From Isoetes taiwanensis (lineage: Eukaryota; Streptophyta; Lycopodiopsida; Isoetales; Isoetaceae): a stretch of DNA of 64,000 nt. Both the position numbers and the translations under genes were made by a program. The DNA lies in contig JAJEKV010000140.1 of NCBI GenBank assembly GCA_021234155.1, forward strand, positions 713,407 through 777,406, given 5' to 3'. Positions 23,136 to 35,198 of this stretch are shown piece after piece; the first letter of the stretch is position 1; every line of letters begins with the position of its first letter. The notes under the pieces are model-generated. The model did not search any database. It had not been told where the DNA came from and worked only from the letters and a program-made list of their open reading frames with translations.

Positions 23136-26100
23136 AATTGATCGTCCTCGATCAAGAAATTATATGGCAAATTTGACACAACCAAGTCCATGGCTACAAC
23201 CTGCATAATAAAAAGTTGTCAAATCCAGCCCTTTAGGCTAAAAATTTCCTAGTCCAAATTCTTTTAGGCTAAAAATTGCCTCAGTTCATTTAGAGGTCTT
23301 TCATTTCAATTCTATTAGAAATGGCCTCAATTTACTTAGAGGACTTGACATCCTTATAATCGTTAATAAGGAATTCTAGCAAAGTTCGCTCATACTCCTG
23401 CGCAAGTCTCATTTACATCATAATGTCCATGTTCTGCGAAAACTCAATCATCATTAAACCTGAAAGGAAACCATCAAAGATCCCTTTTCAAAATTGATCT
23501 AATCAATTTCTAAAAAGCATGTTAGTCTTTCCCTTCTTGGGACTAATCTTGTCCCCCTAGGAATGTTCTTTTTCTGATCCTCCAAGGCAGGGTCCGCGCT
23601 TGGACAGAAAAATCTTCATACTGATCCATCAAGTAGGCGTCCCTCACTTGAACAGTCATGGCATTCCTAGCCCTTTCTGATGCTCCAAGTAGCTTTTTCT
23701 ACTCGGACAGAAAGTAAACTGTTGCCCCTTTTTGGGCAACATGGACCATCATGATACCTAGAGTTTCAAGATTGGGAGATACTTGTCAGAGTTTGGAAGA
23801 CTTGTGGTTTCTTTTGAGGTTTCATCTTAAGTTACTTTCCTACTACTCATATGGTAAGAGTTAGTGTTATTTTGATCCTGCTAGAGTTTGGAAGAAATTG
23901 GCTCAAGTTTGGAAGACCCTTGGGATCTTGGTTGTATAGCCTAATTCTTTCCTTTGAGGAAATTTTCTAGTTACATTCTTATTTCTTGAAGACCAGGCAA
24001 AGGATATAGCAAGCTATACAAGGAGTTATAAGCATGTTGCTCATATTCACTCATATGGAGCTAAATGGAGTTGCACCAATGGTTTGGAAGTCACACCTAT
24101 GAAGATGTCACTTTAAAGGTGAATTTTGCTCTTGTTTAGGCCTTGAAGATTGGAAGACCTTTTTAGAAGTTTGGAAGACCCTAGGGCCTTGAGCAAAGTT
24201 ATGAGGTATGATTTGAGCTTTGGAGATAAGATCATGTGCTACAGGGGTTTCCATCCTTTATCCATTTCATCCATTCCATATCCACTTTCTTTTCATCTTT
24301 TTATACCCCATTTCCACCTTGTCATGCCTTCTTTCATTACTTCACTACCTATATTTTTATTGGCCTCACCTCCACTTGTGAATTGCTCTCAAGAGATCAT
24401 GAAAAACTTCAAGAGCAAGGAGGCTTGAATTTTACTTTCATCTTATTTCCCTAAATCCTGCCATAGCTTTTTTTTTTTTCCTATCTTTTCACCCTCTTCC
24501 TATGATTTTTTCACCATTCCCGAGGTTGAAAACTCATTGACCATGGTCAAAATGGGCAAAATTTCAAGTATCTCAATTTGACTTGAAAACACTCTAGATT
24601 TGGAGCTTGGCAAAAAATAGCTATGTTGGCCTTTCCAAAATTCAAAAAAGACCTTGGAAAATTCCTCAAATATTATTTCTTGGGATGCGTGCCAAAAAAA
24701 AAAAAAAAAAAAAAAATAGCAAAAAAAACCTATTCTAGCCTATCTACCCTATTTTTCTATTTTCCACCTCAGCCTAAATTCCACCTCAGCCCCCCCCATT
24801 GGTCCACGTGGCCAGGCGGGGCCTCGAACACCGAAATGGGCACAACCCTTCTCAAGGCACACAAAATTCAACATGCCGACTCGGATTATTCAATTTATAT
24901 CCTTATCTTCCGTAATCATTCAGGCTCGTGGGATATATCGAGCTTTGAAAAAAAAAAACCCTAAACTTACGAGCACGCTAAATGCAAATTGCCCAAATCT
25001 GATTGAATCCAGCCCTTTTGCTCCCCGAAATCATCTCCCAGAACCTTCTCCGAGACCTCCGAACCCCCTGTGGCACTTGATTCAAGGGAATTTGCTCAAA
25101 TTAAGCCTAAAATCACTCAACCGAAATTTTGGTTTTGGGAGGGACGATTTTATCCAAGAATGGACATCATTTTCTTCACCCCCTCGAGATATACCTCTGG
25201 ATCCGGGCGCTTTCTATATCTTTGATATTTTATTGATCTGTTTCTACTCCAAATTCAGCTAATCCTGTTGAGATTGAAGATTGATCAGATTTTGATCGAA
25301 GACCGAATCGTGTTGTGACCTACGACACCAAAACTTCTACTGCAATTCAAAATTCCTTATTACTTTCTCTTCCAGACAATTTCTAGATTATCAGAAGCTT
25401 ACTATGCTTTGGGAGTTACTCTCAAGCATTATTTTGGATATTTTCTCCTGAGATTTCTGAACTCCTGTGATATTTTATGATCTTAATGCATATTCTTTGC
25501 CTGGAAAAATAGTGTTGCCATCTTCTCAAGTTATAAATCTGTTAATGCCTGTCTAGACCAATAGAAATCAGATATTTTAAGATGAATCCCAGCTAAATAG
25601 TTGTGTCCCAGCCTTAAATAGGATTGAGTATTGTTTATATGCAAAGAAAACAAAGAAAAAATAGTTTTTTCATATCTCATCACAAACCGTGATGTAATTC
25701 AAGACTTTGGTCTCGTCTCAAGAAATATCATAGTGTTTGCTTGTCGGGAAAACCCTATGCACGTGATTTAGAGTTCATTCTGAGGTCATTTGCACAAATT
25801 CCAACTCAAAATTCATCACCAAACTCCATTTGCAAATTTTGGCTCTGTTTTGGCTTTGACCAATTTTTTGATCAACCTTGACATTGATTTTCTTGGTCTT
25901 CCCCTATCCAAATCGAGACAGACTTTCACCAGTAGTTCCCTCTACTTGTCTATAACTCATACCAAAAACCAAAACTCAAAAATCTTAAAGGGTGTGACTG
26001 CAAGATTGATTTTTGTTCTGACAAGTTTTTTCTGCTTCAGGGACTGTAGTGATTTTGACAAAACCAGCATTTGAAATTGAGTTCTTTTGCTTTATATGAT

Positions 26101-26756
26101 TAAGGATTGATCACCCTAAGTGATCTGGAGGTCCTGACCAGTTTGTTTACACTTCCTTTGAGGTTAGGCTAAAATTCCAGGTTTTAGGCTAACATAAACC
26201 CTTTCGAGTCCTTCAAGTTAAATATCACCATTCAACTTGAACAAGAAAGATATTTTCCCTTCCCTTCTCAGGAATAAACTTAGTCTCCAAAAACCACAAG
26301 TTGAACATCAACTTAATTTGCCTCAAAGTATAGGTTAGTTTAAAACAAAATATTTACTAACCTCCACCAGAAGCACCAACTTCTGATCAATCTCCATTCC
26401 AGTTCGCAATCTCCAGCACCAACCAGAAGACCTGCGAACATCAAGAATAACAAACATTCTATTCGCATGGACATGAGCACCAACTCATTCCATTCACTTG
26501 GACATGGCATCCGCTCATTCCAATCGCTTGGTCAAGAGCACCAACTCTTTCTAACCTTGAGGCACCAACCTCAGCCATAAGGATGCAATAAGAAATATCT
26601 AAAGATTCTAATCACAATCCCTAAACATCAATTTCATATCAGACAAGAGGTAACCCATTTGCAATTTAGCCCTCTTAGACCTCTTGTGCTGCATAGCCAC
26701 TTAAATTTCCAACGCCTTCCATCACCCACAGCTCCGTTGGTAAAGACCGGAACTGG
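23136..26756 (-). other. Interior of the LARD-like element, no coding region
   Basis: About 3.6 kb with no frame resembling gag, protease, reverse transcriptase or integrase. Features seen are a 24-A run near 24692, a CT-rich stretch near 24260-24400 and several repeats of the phrase GTTTGGAAGA(C/A) between 23790 and 24180. Near the left end the minus-strand text resembles a decayed polyprotein C-terminus, but it has a stop and no domain. Confidence 0.6.
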
Positions 26757-26768
26757 GCTCTGATACCA
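26757..26768 (-). promoter_or_regulatory. Primer-binding site (initiator Met-tRNA)
   Basis: GCTCTGATACCA on the plus strand is the complement of TGGTATCAGAGC, which pairs with the 3' end of plant initiator Met-tRNA. It lies two bases from the right LTR, the usual place for the minus-strand primer site. Confidence 0.9.
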
Positions 26769-26770
26769 AT

Positions 26771-27406
26771 TGATACGAATGGTCTATTCTTCCTGCAAAA
26801 CTCATCAACTTATTAGAAAGTAAAGCACCACAGGGTACTCGTTTTACCACCCAACCGGACCAACTAGAAGAGATATCACCAAGTCAAGCTACTCCGCAAG
26901 ACAAGATCTCTCTAGCCACCAACCACTGGTGTTACATGAACTCCTTCTATCGATATGATCAAGCAAGGAACAAGAGAAGATACTAGAAGGTAAGGGTAGG
27001 CTCATCATCAACATAGGAAGAAGCAGATCTAGCTGTGCAGTCAACTCAGACCCCTATGCGCCTTTCTGGGCATAGCTTTCAAACCGTAAGGAATCTATGG
27101 ACAACCAAGCCCAATCTGGAAACTATACTTCAAGGGCTTTCCAACAAGGTAAGGATCGCCGATTTTTGAGCTGTGGTTGCAGAGATATCACGTCTCAAAG
27201 TTGTCCTTTTATTTATAGGTAATAATACCTTTTTTGCCTTTTTGCTTCTAAATAAAGGTCAAGGTTTATTTTTAGCTCCCTCTTTGATAATAGCAAGGCT
27301 TGGACCTACTGGATGACTTTCTTACTTGATCATATCAATAAATATTGTTCCATGCAAGGCCACTCCCCCGAGCACCATTATTAGTTATTAACCTTAAACC
27401 ATATCA
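26771..27406 (-). repeat. 5' LTR of the LARD-like element
   Basis: 636 bp, nearly identical to the left LTR. It ends TATCA, directly followed by the second ATGAC target-duplication copy and then the continuing satellite monomer (CACCCTCCC). Confidence 0.93.
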
Positions 27407-28975
27407 ATGACCACCCTCCCAGAGCCCGGTTCCCCTATCCGACCGTTGGATCCTCCGTTCAGGGGCCCCTCTTCGGGAAGGTCCAAAAGATTCCAGATCG
27501 GTCCGGGAGAACTTGTCAAACCGCGGGGCCCCGATGTCGGCCTTGTAGAAACCGCCTTTGTTTTGTCGTTCGCACCGGGATGCTCCTAATGGCAAATAGA
27601 CCACCAAAATCGTCCGGAATGGCGAAATTACCCTAGGGAGCAAGTTACACGGTCGGTTTTGCGAAAGAAGGAAACACTCACGCCCTCCACGACAGTATCC
27701 CGCATGCACATCCTAGGCCAATTGACTACGAGTGTGATGGAAGTGAGCTACTTTGGCGCTTCTTGGAGTTCGGGTGGTCTTCTCGCCACGGAACTTGGTC
27801 CCCCTGTGGCAATGTTGACGCTCGAGTCCATTGGCGCAGTCGATCGCGACCCGGAGAGGGAGGTCGCCCGTCCGGCCCCTGGGCCTTGGGGAGAGGAAAT
27901 TTGGGGCAAGCAGCCTCCTGAGGGATTTTAGGGTCAGCCTCAAGGCCAACACCCCAACTCCACTTCAAGACACGGCCAAAAGGTCCCTACCGACCGACAA
28001 GGAGAGGGCCTCAAACGTAAAACCCCGTGGGTTGCCGTGCTCTAGAAGGGTTTACGCTTTGGGGCCGAAGTCCCGGTCTTCGCCACGGAACTTGATCCCG
28101 TGGCAATGTCGGCATTCTCGAGTCCATTGGCAGAGCCAAATCGCGTTCCGGTGAGGGGAGGTTGCCCGCCCTTCCCGTGGCCTTGGGGAGAGGAAATTGG
28201 GGCAAGCAGCTTCCTGAGGGATTTTAGTGTCCCAAGGCTCAAGGCCAACACCCCAACTCCACTTCAAGACATGGCGCAAAGTCCCGCCGACCGACAAGGA
28301 GAGGGCCTCCAAAACGTAAACCCCGCGGGTTGCCGTGCTCTAGAAGGGTTTACGCTTTGGGGCCGAGTCCTGGTCTTCCGCCACGGAACTTGGTTTCGTG
28401 AGCAATGTCAACGTTTCGAGTCCATTGGCGAGCCAAATCGTGGTTCCCGAGAGGGAGGTTGCCCGCTCTTCCCCGTGGCCTTAGGGAGAGGAAATTTGGG
28501 GAAAGCAGCCTCCCGGAGGGATTTTAGGGTCCGCGCTCAAGGCCAACACCCCAACTCCACTTCAAGACACGCCGCTAGGTCCCGCCGACCGACAAAGGAG
28601 AGGGGGCCTCAAACGTAAACCCCGTGAGTTGCCGGGCTCTAGAAGGGTTTACGCTTTGGGGCCGAGTCCTAGTCTGTTGCGCTTGAACGTGGGTCGAAAG
28701 CCGCGCCGAGAACGCATAGCAAGGGAAACCGACGGAACGGAGTTTGGACCTGTCCCTCCTCCCCGATGTGGCAATTAGAAGTCGGGGCTTTGCGGTGGCA
28801 ACACACGATTAAATTCGTAATTAATGCATTGCACGAAAATAAATTTTGATTTTTTGCCACCGATCCCTAATTCATCTCCAGCACACGCCCAATTTTCGAA
28901 TTTTTGGAGAAGGTCTAGGTCAAAGGGTTAGCATTAGAACCGTCGGGGCAGCCCGCTTCTTGAGGCAACCGAAAT
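27407..28975 (+). repeat. Satellite-like tandem array, segment 3 (diverged edge)
   Basis: Completes the monomer broken by the LTR element; the anchor at 27703 is in phase (1108 bp after subtracting the insertion). Sequence here departs more from the common monomer: GCTTTGGGGCCG replaces GTTTTGGGGGCG, and TGGCAACACACG replaces TGGCAAGACATTA. It includes an internal triplication. The array stops within GGCAACCGA, followed by unrelated AATTGATTTGGAAG. Confidence 0.9.
27785..28675 (+). repeat. Three ~297-bp sub-repeats inside the last array unit
   Basis: The piece from CCACGGAACTT to GGGCCGAGTCC(C/T)(G/A)GTCT is present three times in a row, with CACGGAACTT at 27787, 28084 and 28382 (297- and 298-bp steps). 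All other monomers have it once. It looks like local unequal exchange at the array edge that began a new, shorter repeat unit. Confidence 0.88.
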
Positions 28976-30042
28976 TGATTTGGAAGATTTGAAGATGCAG
29001 TTGATTTCAAGCCACAAAGAAACATAAATTTAGTGGTCGCTTCTATCAATCAGGGTTGGAGAAAAATCCAAGCCGACCGTCCATCACAAACTTCTAAGAA
29101 TGTGCATTTGAAAGATTTAGAACATGGAAGTGTCCCATTTGTAAGAGCTACGGAGAGTCCAAACCACAAATAATCTCGTGCCGGGTTCTACCAGTCCAAG
29201 TTGAAATGTCGCGAAAACCTCGGGCTTGAAAATGGCAAATCGAATCAAGAAGGCGATATCCAACGAAAGAATGCAAAATATCTTCAAGAATCCTTGGATC
29301 ATGTTCATGCATATGTATCAATGCTAGATTGTACCCAAGAGAAAATATAACAATGTACAAAACATAGGTTTATTGAACAAAAGATCACTTGAACAATTCA
29401 AAGATACTCCTCCCGAGCTTGGCTTATGGTTTCTATCGTGAAGTCCTCCACTTGTCCATCCCCTTTGAACCATAGCTCCATGTCAAGTATGTCCGGCGTC
29501 ACCATGCATATGTCGACGCTAGTATCATGTTAATCTTTGTTTTTCCCGTGGTGCTTCCAAACCCCGACCATCTTTTCAAGAAGCACCCTCATCATGCTAG
29601 GCAGCTCATCGGTTCCTAGCAATTTGGTCGATGCCTTCTCACCAATCACATACTTCTTTAACACTTTCATCCGATGGATCGTTGTTTCATAGTCCTCATC
29701 TTCGAAAGTGGAGGAGGGGTTCACGGAGGATTCCCTTCCTTCTCATGCCCTCGGCGGCTCCTACACCAAGCTATAGATTAGAAAATAGATAAAATACAAT
29801 AAAGTGTATAAACTACTGAGAGTGTAGCCTTACTTGTGAAGACAGTTCCATATCTCTCTGCTCTTGAATCCTCATCTCCTCCCCGAATCTGGTTCAAGCG
29901 TCGAGCATACCTTCCATGGCCATGTATCCCAAAAGCAATAAAGAAAAACTCACAATAAGCGCAATGAAAAACTAGGATCCGAGGATCGCTCGCAATACTC
30001 AAATCATAAAAAGAAATGGGAAAAATGAAAGCCGCCGATGAC
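28976..30042. other. Decayed CACTA interior, no recognised domain
   Basis: Moderately AT-rich DNA between the array and the inner motif cluster. The minus strand has a short open frame (29724-29530, 64 codons, starting MNPSSTFEDEDYETT) that could be a piece of a second CACTA protein. I cannot assign it. Confidence 0.35.
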
Positions 30043-30150
30043 TTTTAAAGAACGTAGACGTCGTTTTAAGACGATAGACGCCGCTTAACGACGTTTGGAG
30101 GGTCGCTTAACGACGTCTATAACGACGTTCACGGCTATAACGACGTCGTC
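30043..30150. repeat. Inner cluster of GACGTCGTT / TTAACGACG motifs
   Basis: At least six copies of GACGTCG / CTTAACGACG / TATAACGACG within about 110 bp, matching the repeats near the right end of the element. Such motifs are the binding sites of TNPA-like proteins in CACTA elements generally. Their position here marks either the other subterminal region or an internal array. Confidence 0.65.
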
Positions 30151-30300
30151 ATTTAAATTTGTTTTGTTTTCGTGATGCTGAGATGCCATATATATTGCCC
30201 TATTAGTCCTCCGGCTTCTCCGCCCTCCCTCCGTCCTCGCTCCTCGCCCTCCGAGCTTCCTCCTCCTCCTCCTTCGCCGAGCTCCTCACCTACATCCGCC

Positions 30301-30811
30301 ATGGCCGCTTCTCCCGATGCATGCCCGCTGATGCCGCACGAGCAGGCCGTGGCGGCGCCTTTGAGCACCTGAATCGCCTCCGACCTTGAGTGGCTAGAGA
30401 CGAACCTAACCCAAGAAAGGCCGGAGTTCAAGCAAGCCATGACAAAGCTGCGTGATAGGGGGCAAGAAAGACCTCGCTCGCATTACTGGGAGGCCGGAAC
30501 CTTCCCTCAATACAGGCTCGAGTGCCTGAAGAAATGCATGGTGAGCTCGTTGTGCTTGGCCCGTATGCTAGAGGATAGGGGCCTTTGGGAAGGGAAACAT
30601 TTGCTGAAGCCCTACTTTCAAAAGTTGCACCAGACCAACCAGGGCATGCGGGAAGTGCTCGTACATGAATTCCTTTGGGGAACTAGACACCACGCCGGAG
30701 GGCTTGGATTCCATGCTTCGGGAGGCTTGTTCTGACGGGGTGGAGGAAATCACCGTCGAGCACCTTCGAGCCTGCGAGTGGATCACACTGGATGCTGATA
30801 TATACCACTAG
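30301..30811 (+). pseudogene. Pseudogene of an unrecognised plant protein
   Basis: From ATG (context CCGCCATGG) a frame runs in phase for about 125 codons, broken only by one TGA at 30370-30372. A run of four Gs near 30677-30682 then shifts it; in the next frame it reads on for about 43 codons to TAG at 30809. So one stop and one single-base insertion disable a protein of about 169 residues. The product is rich in charged residues (PEFKQAMTKLRDR, KPYFQKLHQTNQGMREVL, VEEITVEHLRACEW) and looks helical. I do not recognise the family. A TATA-like CATATATATT lies about 110 bp upstream. It is antisense to the tnp2 remains, so it may be a gene fragment captured by the CACTA element. Confidence 0.6.
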
Positions 30812-31443
30812 ATGTGCACTGGCATCCACTTTGTTTTGTGTATTTGAATTGTGTATGGGTTTTTTATATGAATTTTGTATTTTGAAGGGAATACATATAT
30901 GATTTTTGTATATGAATCTTGCATTTTGAAGGGAATCTTCACATTTTATGATTAATTAAACATAAAGCGTGTACTCAACTGTATGTAGAACTGCCCTGAT
31001 CGGCGCTTGCAAGCCATAGGTCTATACTAGGATGCCAATTAACTTGGCATAAATGTCTATGATAACTTCGAAGTTGCAATACTAATGTTGCCTAATATGG
31101 TTTGTAGTATACACAAATTCGCATGCCAAAGTATTTTCTTATTCATATGTGGGAAGAAAATATAATAATCATAATAAAGTAATGAAGGTTCAATCGATGG
31201 TAGTCTTCTATCATGACAATAGTCTGCCCCCCCCAACCCCCCAACCTCCCTATTCGACCGCCATCTCTTCTTCACCTTCAAATATGCGGCGGGAGCGAGC
31301 CTTACATGGAACTACGAACCACCACTGATCTTGCAAAGGATCTGGAACGAAGGTGACCTACAAAACCTCTATTACATTAGTTCCTTTGTTAATGACATAT
31401 ATAAATTTTATTGCATCCAAGTAAACATACTTGTTCACATTGC

Positions 31444-31779
31444 TCAACCCTCACGAGTGTGTGTTTGACCACGATCTATACCGACGAAGTTGAATCTAGT
31501 GAATACAGGCCACTCGGATCTTTTGCGTATCGTGGCATGAGCACCAGTACACACAAGATCAAACCATTCGGCATCAAACAACATTGTTTTGAATGCACTA
31601 CCGACATCAACCTCCATGATAGTCTTTATAGTACCAATCCATTCCAACATTGCCTCGATTGGGTTTGGGTCTGCACTACCAGTCTGGCAAACTGTACTAA
31701 ACTTTGCTGATATACCACAATCATAAGTCGTTTGCCATGATCCACACTTTGTCGCCGAAAGTGAGCACCGTAAGACCAT
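31444..31779 (-). pseudogene. CACTA transposase-associated fragment (DUF4216-like)
   Basis: A 111-codon minus-strand frame whose central part (EWIGTIKTIMEVDVG, then FKTMLFDAEWFD) resembles the DUF4216 region found downstream of tnp2 transposase in plant CACTA proteins. The conserved pattern is YYG..., a beta-strand and LF.C.WFD. Upstream and downstream continuity is lost, so only this module is readable. Order on the minus strand (tnp2, DUF4218, DUF4216) fits the usual CACTA polypeptide. Confidence 0.6.
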
Positions 31780-32149
31780 ATTGATGCATATGAATTATAC
31801 TACAAAGTAAAGGAACAAATGTTCAAAATAACGAAACTAAACTCGTGAATTATATGCTATTAAGTTGCACTTACAAATAGTGACACGCCTTTAGCATATG
31901 CAAATTCTTCGCTAGAAACATGTTCGCCACGTTGCCTTGCCATCTCTAGTTGTTCGAGCAGCCATTTATTGTTTATCTCACTTGGCAGGACCCCTAGATG
32001 ATCCGAAGTGGTTGTTTTGCGATTCTTTTATCGATAGCGCCTTCTCTCCTCATCTCTCTTTTATTTTTTTCTTCCTCGTATTTTTTTATCCATTTCTCCA
32101 TGGGAGTGGAGTTGTAGATGAGAAACTTATTGACTTTTTGCCTCGTTTC

Positions 32150-32914
32150 TTCTAGTGTGAACAATTTCTTACGTGGTCTTCCTTCTGAACTTCTCCAATT
32201 ATAGTTGGAGTGTCTTCATCGGTCCATAATCGGGAGCATTGGGGTGTAGATCGCCAAGAACTCGGTGACATAGAATAATGACTCTCGTATAACCAACCCT
32301 CGGCCATGCAACCCTCCTGGCCTTGCCTTCTCGACGCACGAAGTCCTTGAGGACCTTCTCGAAAGCGCTCTATAAAAACATCCATCTAGGATTTGTTGTG
32401 CAGTTTCAAGCTCTACTTCGGCCCACTAAATGCACTAGTAAGTGAGTTTGTATGTCCGTAAAACTTGTTGGGAATTCTTTCTCTAGCATACAACATGCCT
32501 CAACGACCTTAGTTTGCATGTCCGCAATTTCATTTGTCGGTATCTCCTTCCTTGTAATCCATCTAAATATCATTTAAGAAAGAAAAAAGTTAAGTGAGAG
32601 TTCAAAGATCGAAAGTGTTTTCTAAATCCATACGAACCTGAAAACTCGATAGGAGACATATTGCATGTAGTGGACCGCCGGGCGAGGCGACCCCTCGAAA
32701 CAATAGGCATAACAAACTGCAACATCTTATGCCAATCATGAGATTTCAACCCGCTTAACTCCCCTTCGTTAGAGAAACAATTACGCAACGAATGCATATA
32801 TCCCGCCTTTGGAGTCTTTATTGCCTTGATCGCTTCTCGAACGGGTTTCATACATTTTCTAGGCACGCCATCCAATCCACTTGTGGCCTTATTCCTTCTT
32901 CGACATTTAACCAT
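32150..32914 (-). pseudogene. CACTA tnp2 C-terminal region (DUF4218-like), frameshifted
   Basis: Two minus-strand frames. The upstream one has LSGLKSHDWHKMLQFVMPI, the typical KSHDCHVLLQ..LP segment at the end of tnp2 and the start of DUF4218. The downstream one has the EGCMAEGWLYES motif that matches the (R)PEG.I.EGY..EE signature of DUF4218. The frame changes several times between them. These domains have no proven separate activity; they belong to the transposase polypeptide. Confidence 0.72.
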
Positions 32915-33099
32915 GCTTTAGATTTTGATCCAGCTTCTTGTAGATCTTCTCGTCGCGCATCTGTCCCTTACGCCCGGTGACATGCTTCCAAATAGACGCC
33001 CAAAACATTTTTTAAAGATGTGCATGGGATCAAGAAGATGATGGATCTTCAATTCTCGTCCCAATAGGGTAGAAGGAAGAAGGATGCTTTCCACTTCAT

Positions 33100-34480
33100 T
33101 CCCTTAACCTTATTTCCTTCAAATGCATCCCACATGTTACCCCAATCTCTCATTGTCAACCTTTTGGGAGGCTCTTGAAGGCAATGTTTTTCTCTTGGAC
33201 CTACGTTATCGAAGTCGATTTTCCATTGGCGATATCTCTTGAAGTTTGCATAGACATTTTTTGTGCAATGCCGGTTGACCGGGCGAGTTCAACTGCTCAA
33301 ACCCACACAAGTGACATGCCGCATATCCGCATTACTTGGAGTCCGAGAGAGTTCATACAAACCGAGGCCAATCGCCGTTGTCCACATTAAGATTGCTCTC
33401 AAGGTAAATCTTCGCTCAAAGACGAAGTTCTCTTGAGACATCGTAAACTTCAATACCTTCACTCCACAATGTCAAAAGCTCATCAATAACTATTTTTCGG
33501 ATATGGATCTAGACTTTTCCGGCTTCTTCGGTCCTCGAACTAATAGTACTACCATTAAATGGCTAGTCTTCATGAGTAACCACGGTGGTAAATTATAGTT
33601 GATCAACACTACCGCCAAGTTGACCACGCTGGTGATTGACGCCCATAAGGATTAACACCATCCGCTTGCCAACCCTAATCTGAGATTTCGTGGCTCTCTT
33701 CCAAATTCGCCATGTTTCATCAATATGCTTCCATTGCTTGCGGTCACTAACCACGCTGAGTACATTGTCACTTTCGACGCATTAGCGCACACCAACCCAT
33801 GAGCGAAGCTAGAGATTCACATCGAAACAATAGCCTTATGCGAGGGATCAATGGAAAGTAGCGAACCACCTTCATCGGGACGGTCTTTCCCTTGGCATCC
33901 GGTGATTGTACCTAGAGGCACCACATTTAGGGCATGTTTACGTGTTCTTGTAGATGTCATCCGGATAATATACCATGCAATCATTTGGACAAGCGTGAAT
34001 CTTATGGTAGCCTAAACCAAGAGTCGCCAATATATTTTTTTATTTCGGTCGACTTTTGGGCATAGTGTTCCCTTGTGGGAGTATTTTCTCTTGCAATAAC
34101 CCTCGTATAAAACAGACCTTTTACGTATACATTCAACTACAAATTCAATAAGTCAAGTGATTGCAATTGTACTTACTCTAACAAAGCCGTAACAATCGCA
34201 TTGCTCCATTTGAATTTGGCTTGAAGGTTTAATATCAATAAAGATGTCGCCAATCTAGATATGCTTGCACCGGATATAATGCTTTATGCGCCTCCTCCAA
34301 TAAAACGTGATCTTCATGACCATCGTTAGGAGTATTTATATCGTCATCTAGGTCGTTTGTCGAAGATTGGGCCAAATGCATCTAACATGTCGGCTATGGG
34401 TTCCTCAACTTCCATGAAGTCGCCCATAGGGGCATTGTCATCATCTTCATCATCGTATTCTCGCTCATCTTCATCATTGT
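33100..34480 (-). pseudogene. CACTA tnp2-type transposase core, decayed
   Basis: Minus-strand reading across several frames gives clear family motifs. There is an acidic leader (DDDNAPMGDFMEVEEPIAD), then LEEAHKALYP followed by a likely splice donor AGA/GTAAGT near 34180. Next come KIHACPNDCMVYY and CPKCGASRYN (zinc-binding Cys pairs, about 33920-34060), then the NLPPW and PGKS-type region near 33520-33610. In intact elements this protein binds the termini and carries out cut-and-paste transposition. Several stops and frameshifts exclude function here. Confidence 0.78.
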
Positions 34481-35198
34481 ACTCTTCATTATGTTGTGCC
34501 CATGTTTGTACCATAACGCTCAATGTATTCTAATTACGCTATCCGCAATGACTTTTGATGTCGCCAATTCAAGCACGCTTTGATGTGGTCTTATATCCAC
34601 TTGCCTACCCCCGCACGCCGATTAAACGAAATATATGCGTGATTGATACATACATTGAGAGCCCGTGTTTTGTTAAATTTTAAGCATTTAATAACGAATC
34701 TAAATATAAAATTTTATGTCATAATCAAAGCATATATTGAAGATATAATACACATTTATCTTCAATATGTGCAATCTCATTCCAAGAGAAGAAGAAGAAG
34801 AATTCAAGAAGAAGAAGAAAAATGGTGCATTCCGCAAAAAATTATATGAGTAATTTGAGTACATCATCAAAGGACCTCCGGTATTGGTCTACCGTATTCA
34901 TATTCAATGAACAATTCATCACCAATACACAAAGTTTTTATAGCATAAACCATGATATATCTCCCGTCAATTTTACGGCTAAAAAAATCTTCTTGGTCTT
35001 TGTTTGCCTCGACAAATTCACAATTGGTAGCTTCGATTTCTCGATAGAGCTATTAATAAAAGCAAAGAAGGTTTCCATGCAACCGAGGGCGACCATCAAT
35101 ATATGTGTGAAGCTTCATGTGAGTCACCGGGCTTGGATATTGTTCGTGCATTTGAATTTAGGCCATAGATGAGCATGCGCCATCGATGCTTACTAAAT

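Larger units (their letters stand above)
22483..27406 (-). mobile_element. Complete non-autonomous LTR retrotransposon (LARD-like) inserted in the array
   Basis: Two 636-bp LTRs (TGATA...TATCA) flank a 3.65-kb interior, bounded by a 5-bp target duplication ATGAC at 22478-22482 and 27407-27411. The primer-binding site (complement of TGGTATCAGAGC) sits beside the right LTR and a purine-rich tract beside the left one, so the element runs on the minus strand. The LTRs differ at only about five positions by eye (roughly 99% identity), indicating a recent insertion. The interior has no gag or pol frame, so it must be mobilised by another element's proteins. Confidence 0.93.

Noticed and set aside
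30172-30372. Pro/Ser-rich 66-codon frame as an independent gene
   Set aside because: It overlaps the leader of the unknown pseudogene in the same frame and is low-complexity; the in-frame ATG at 30301 is the better start.
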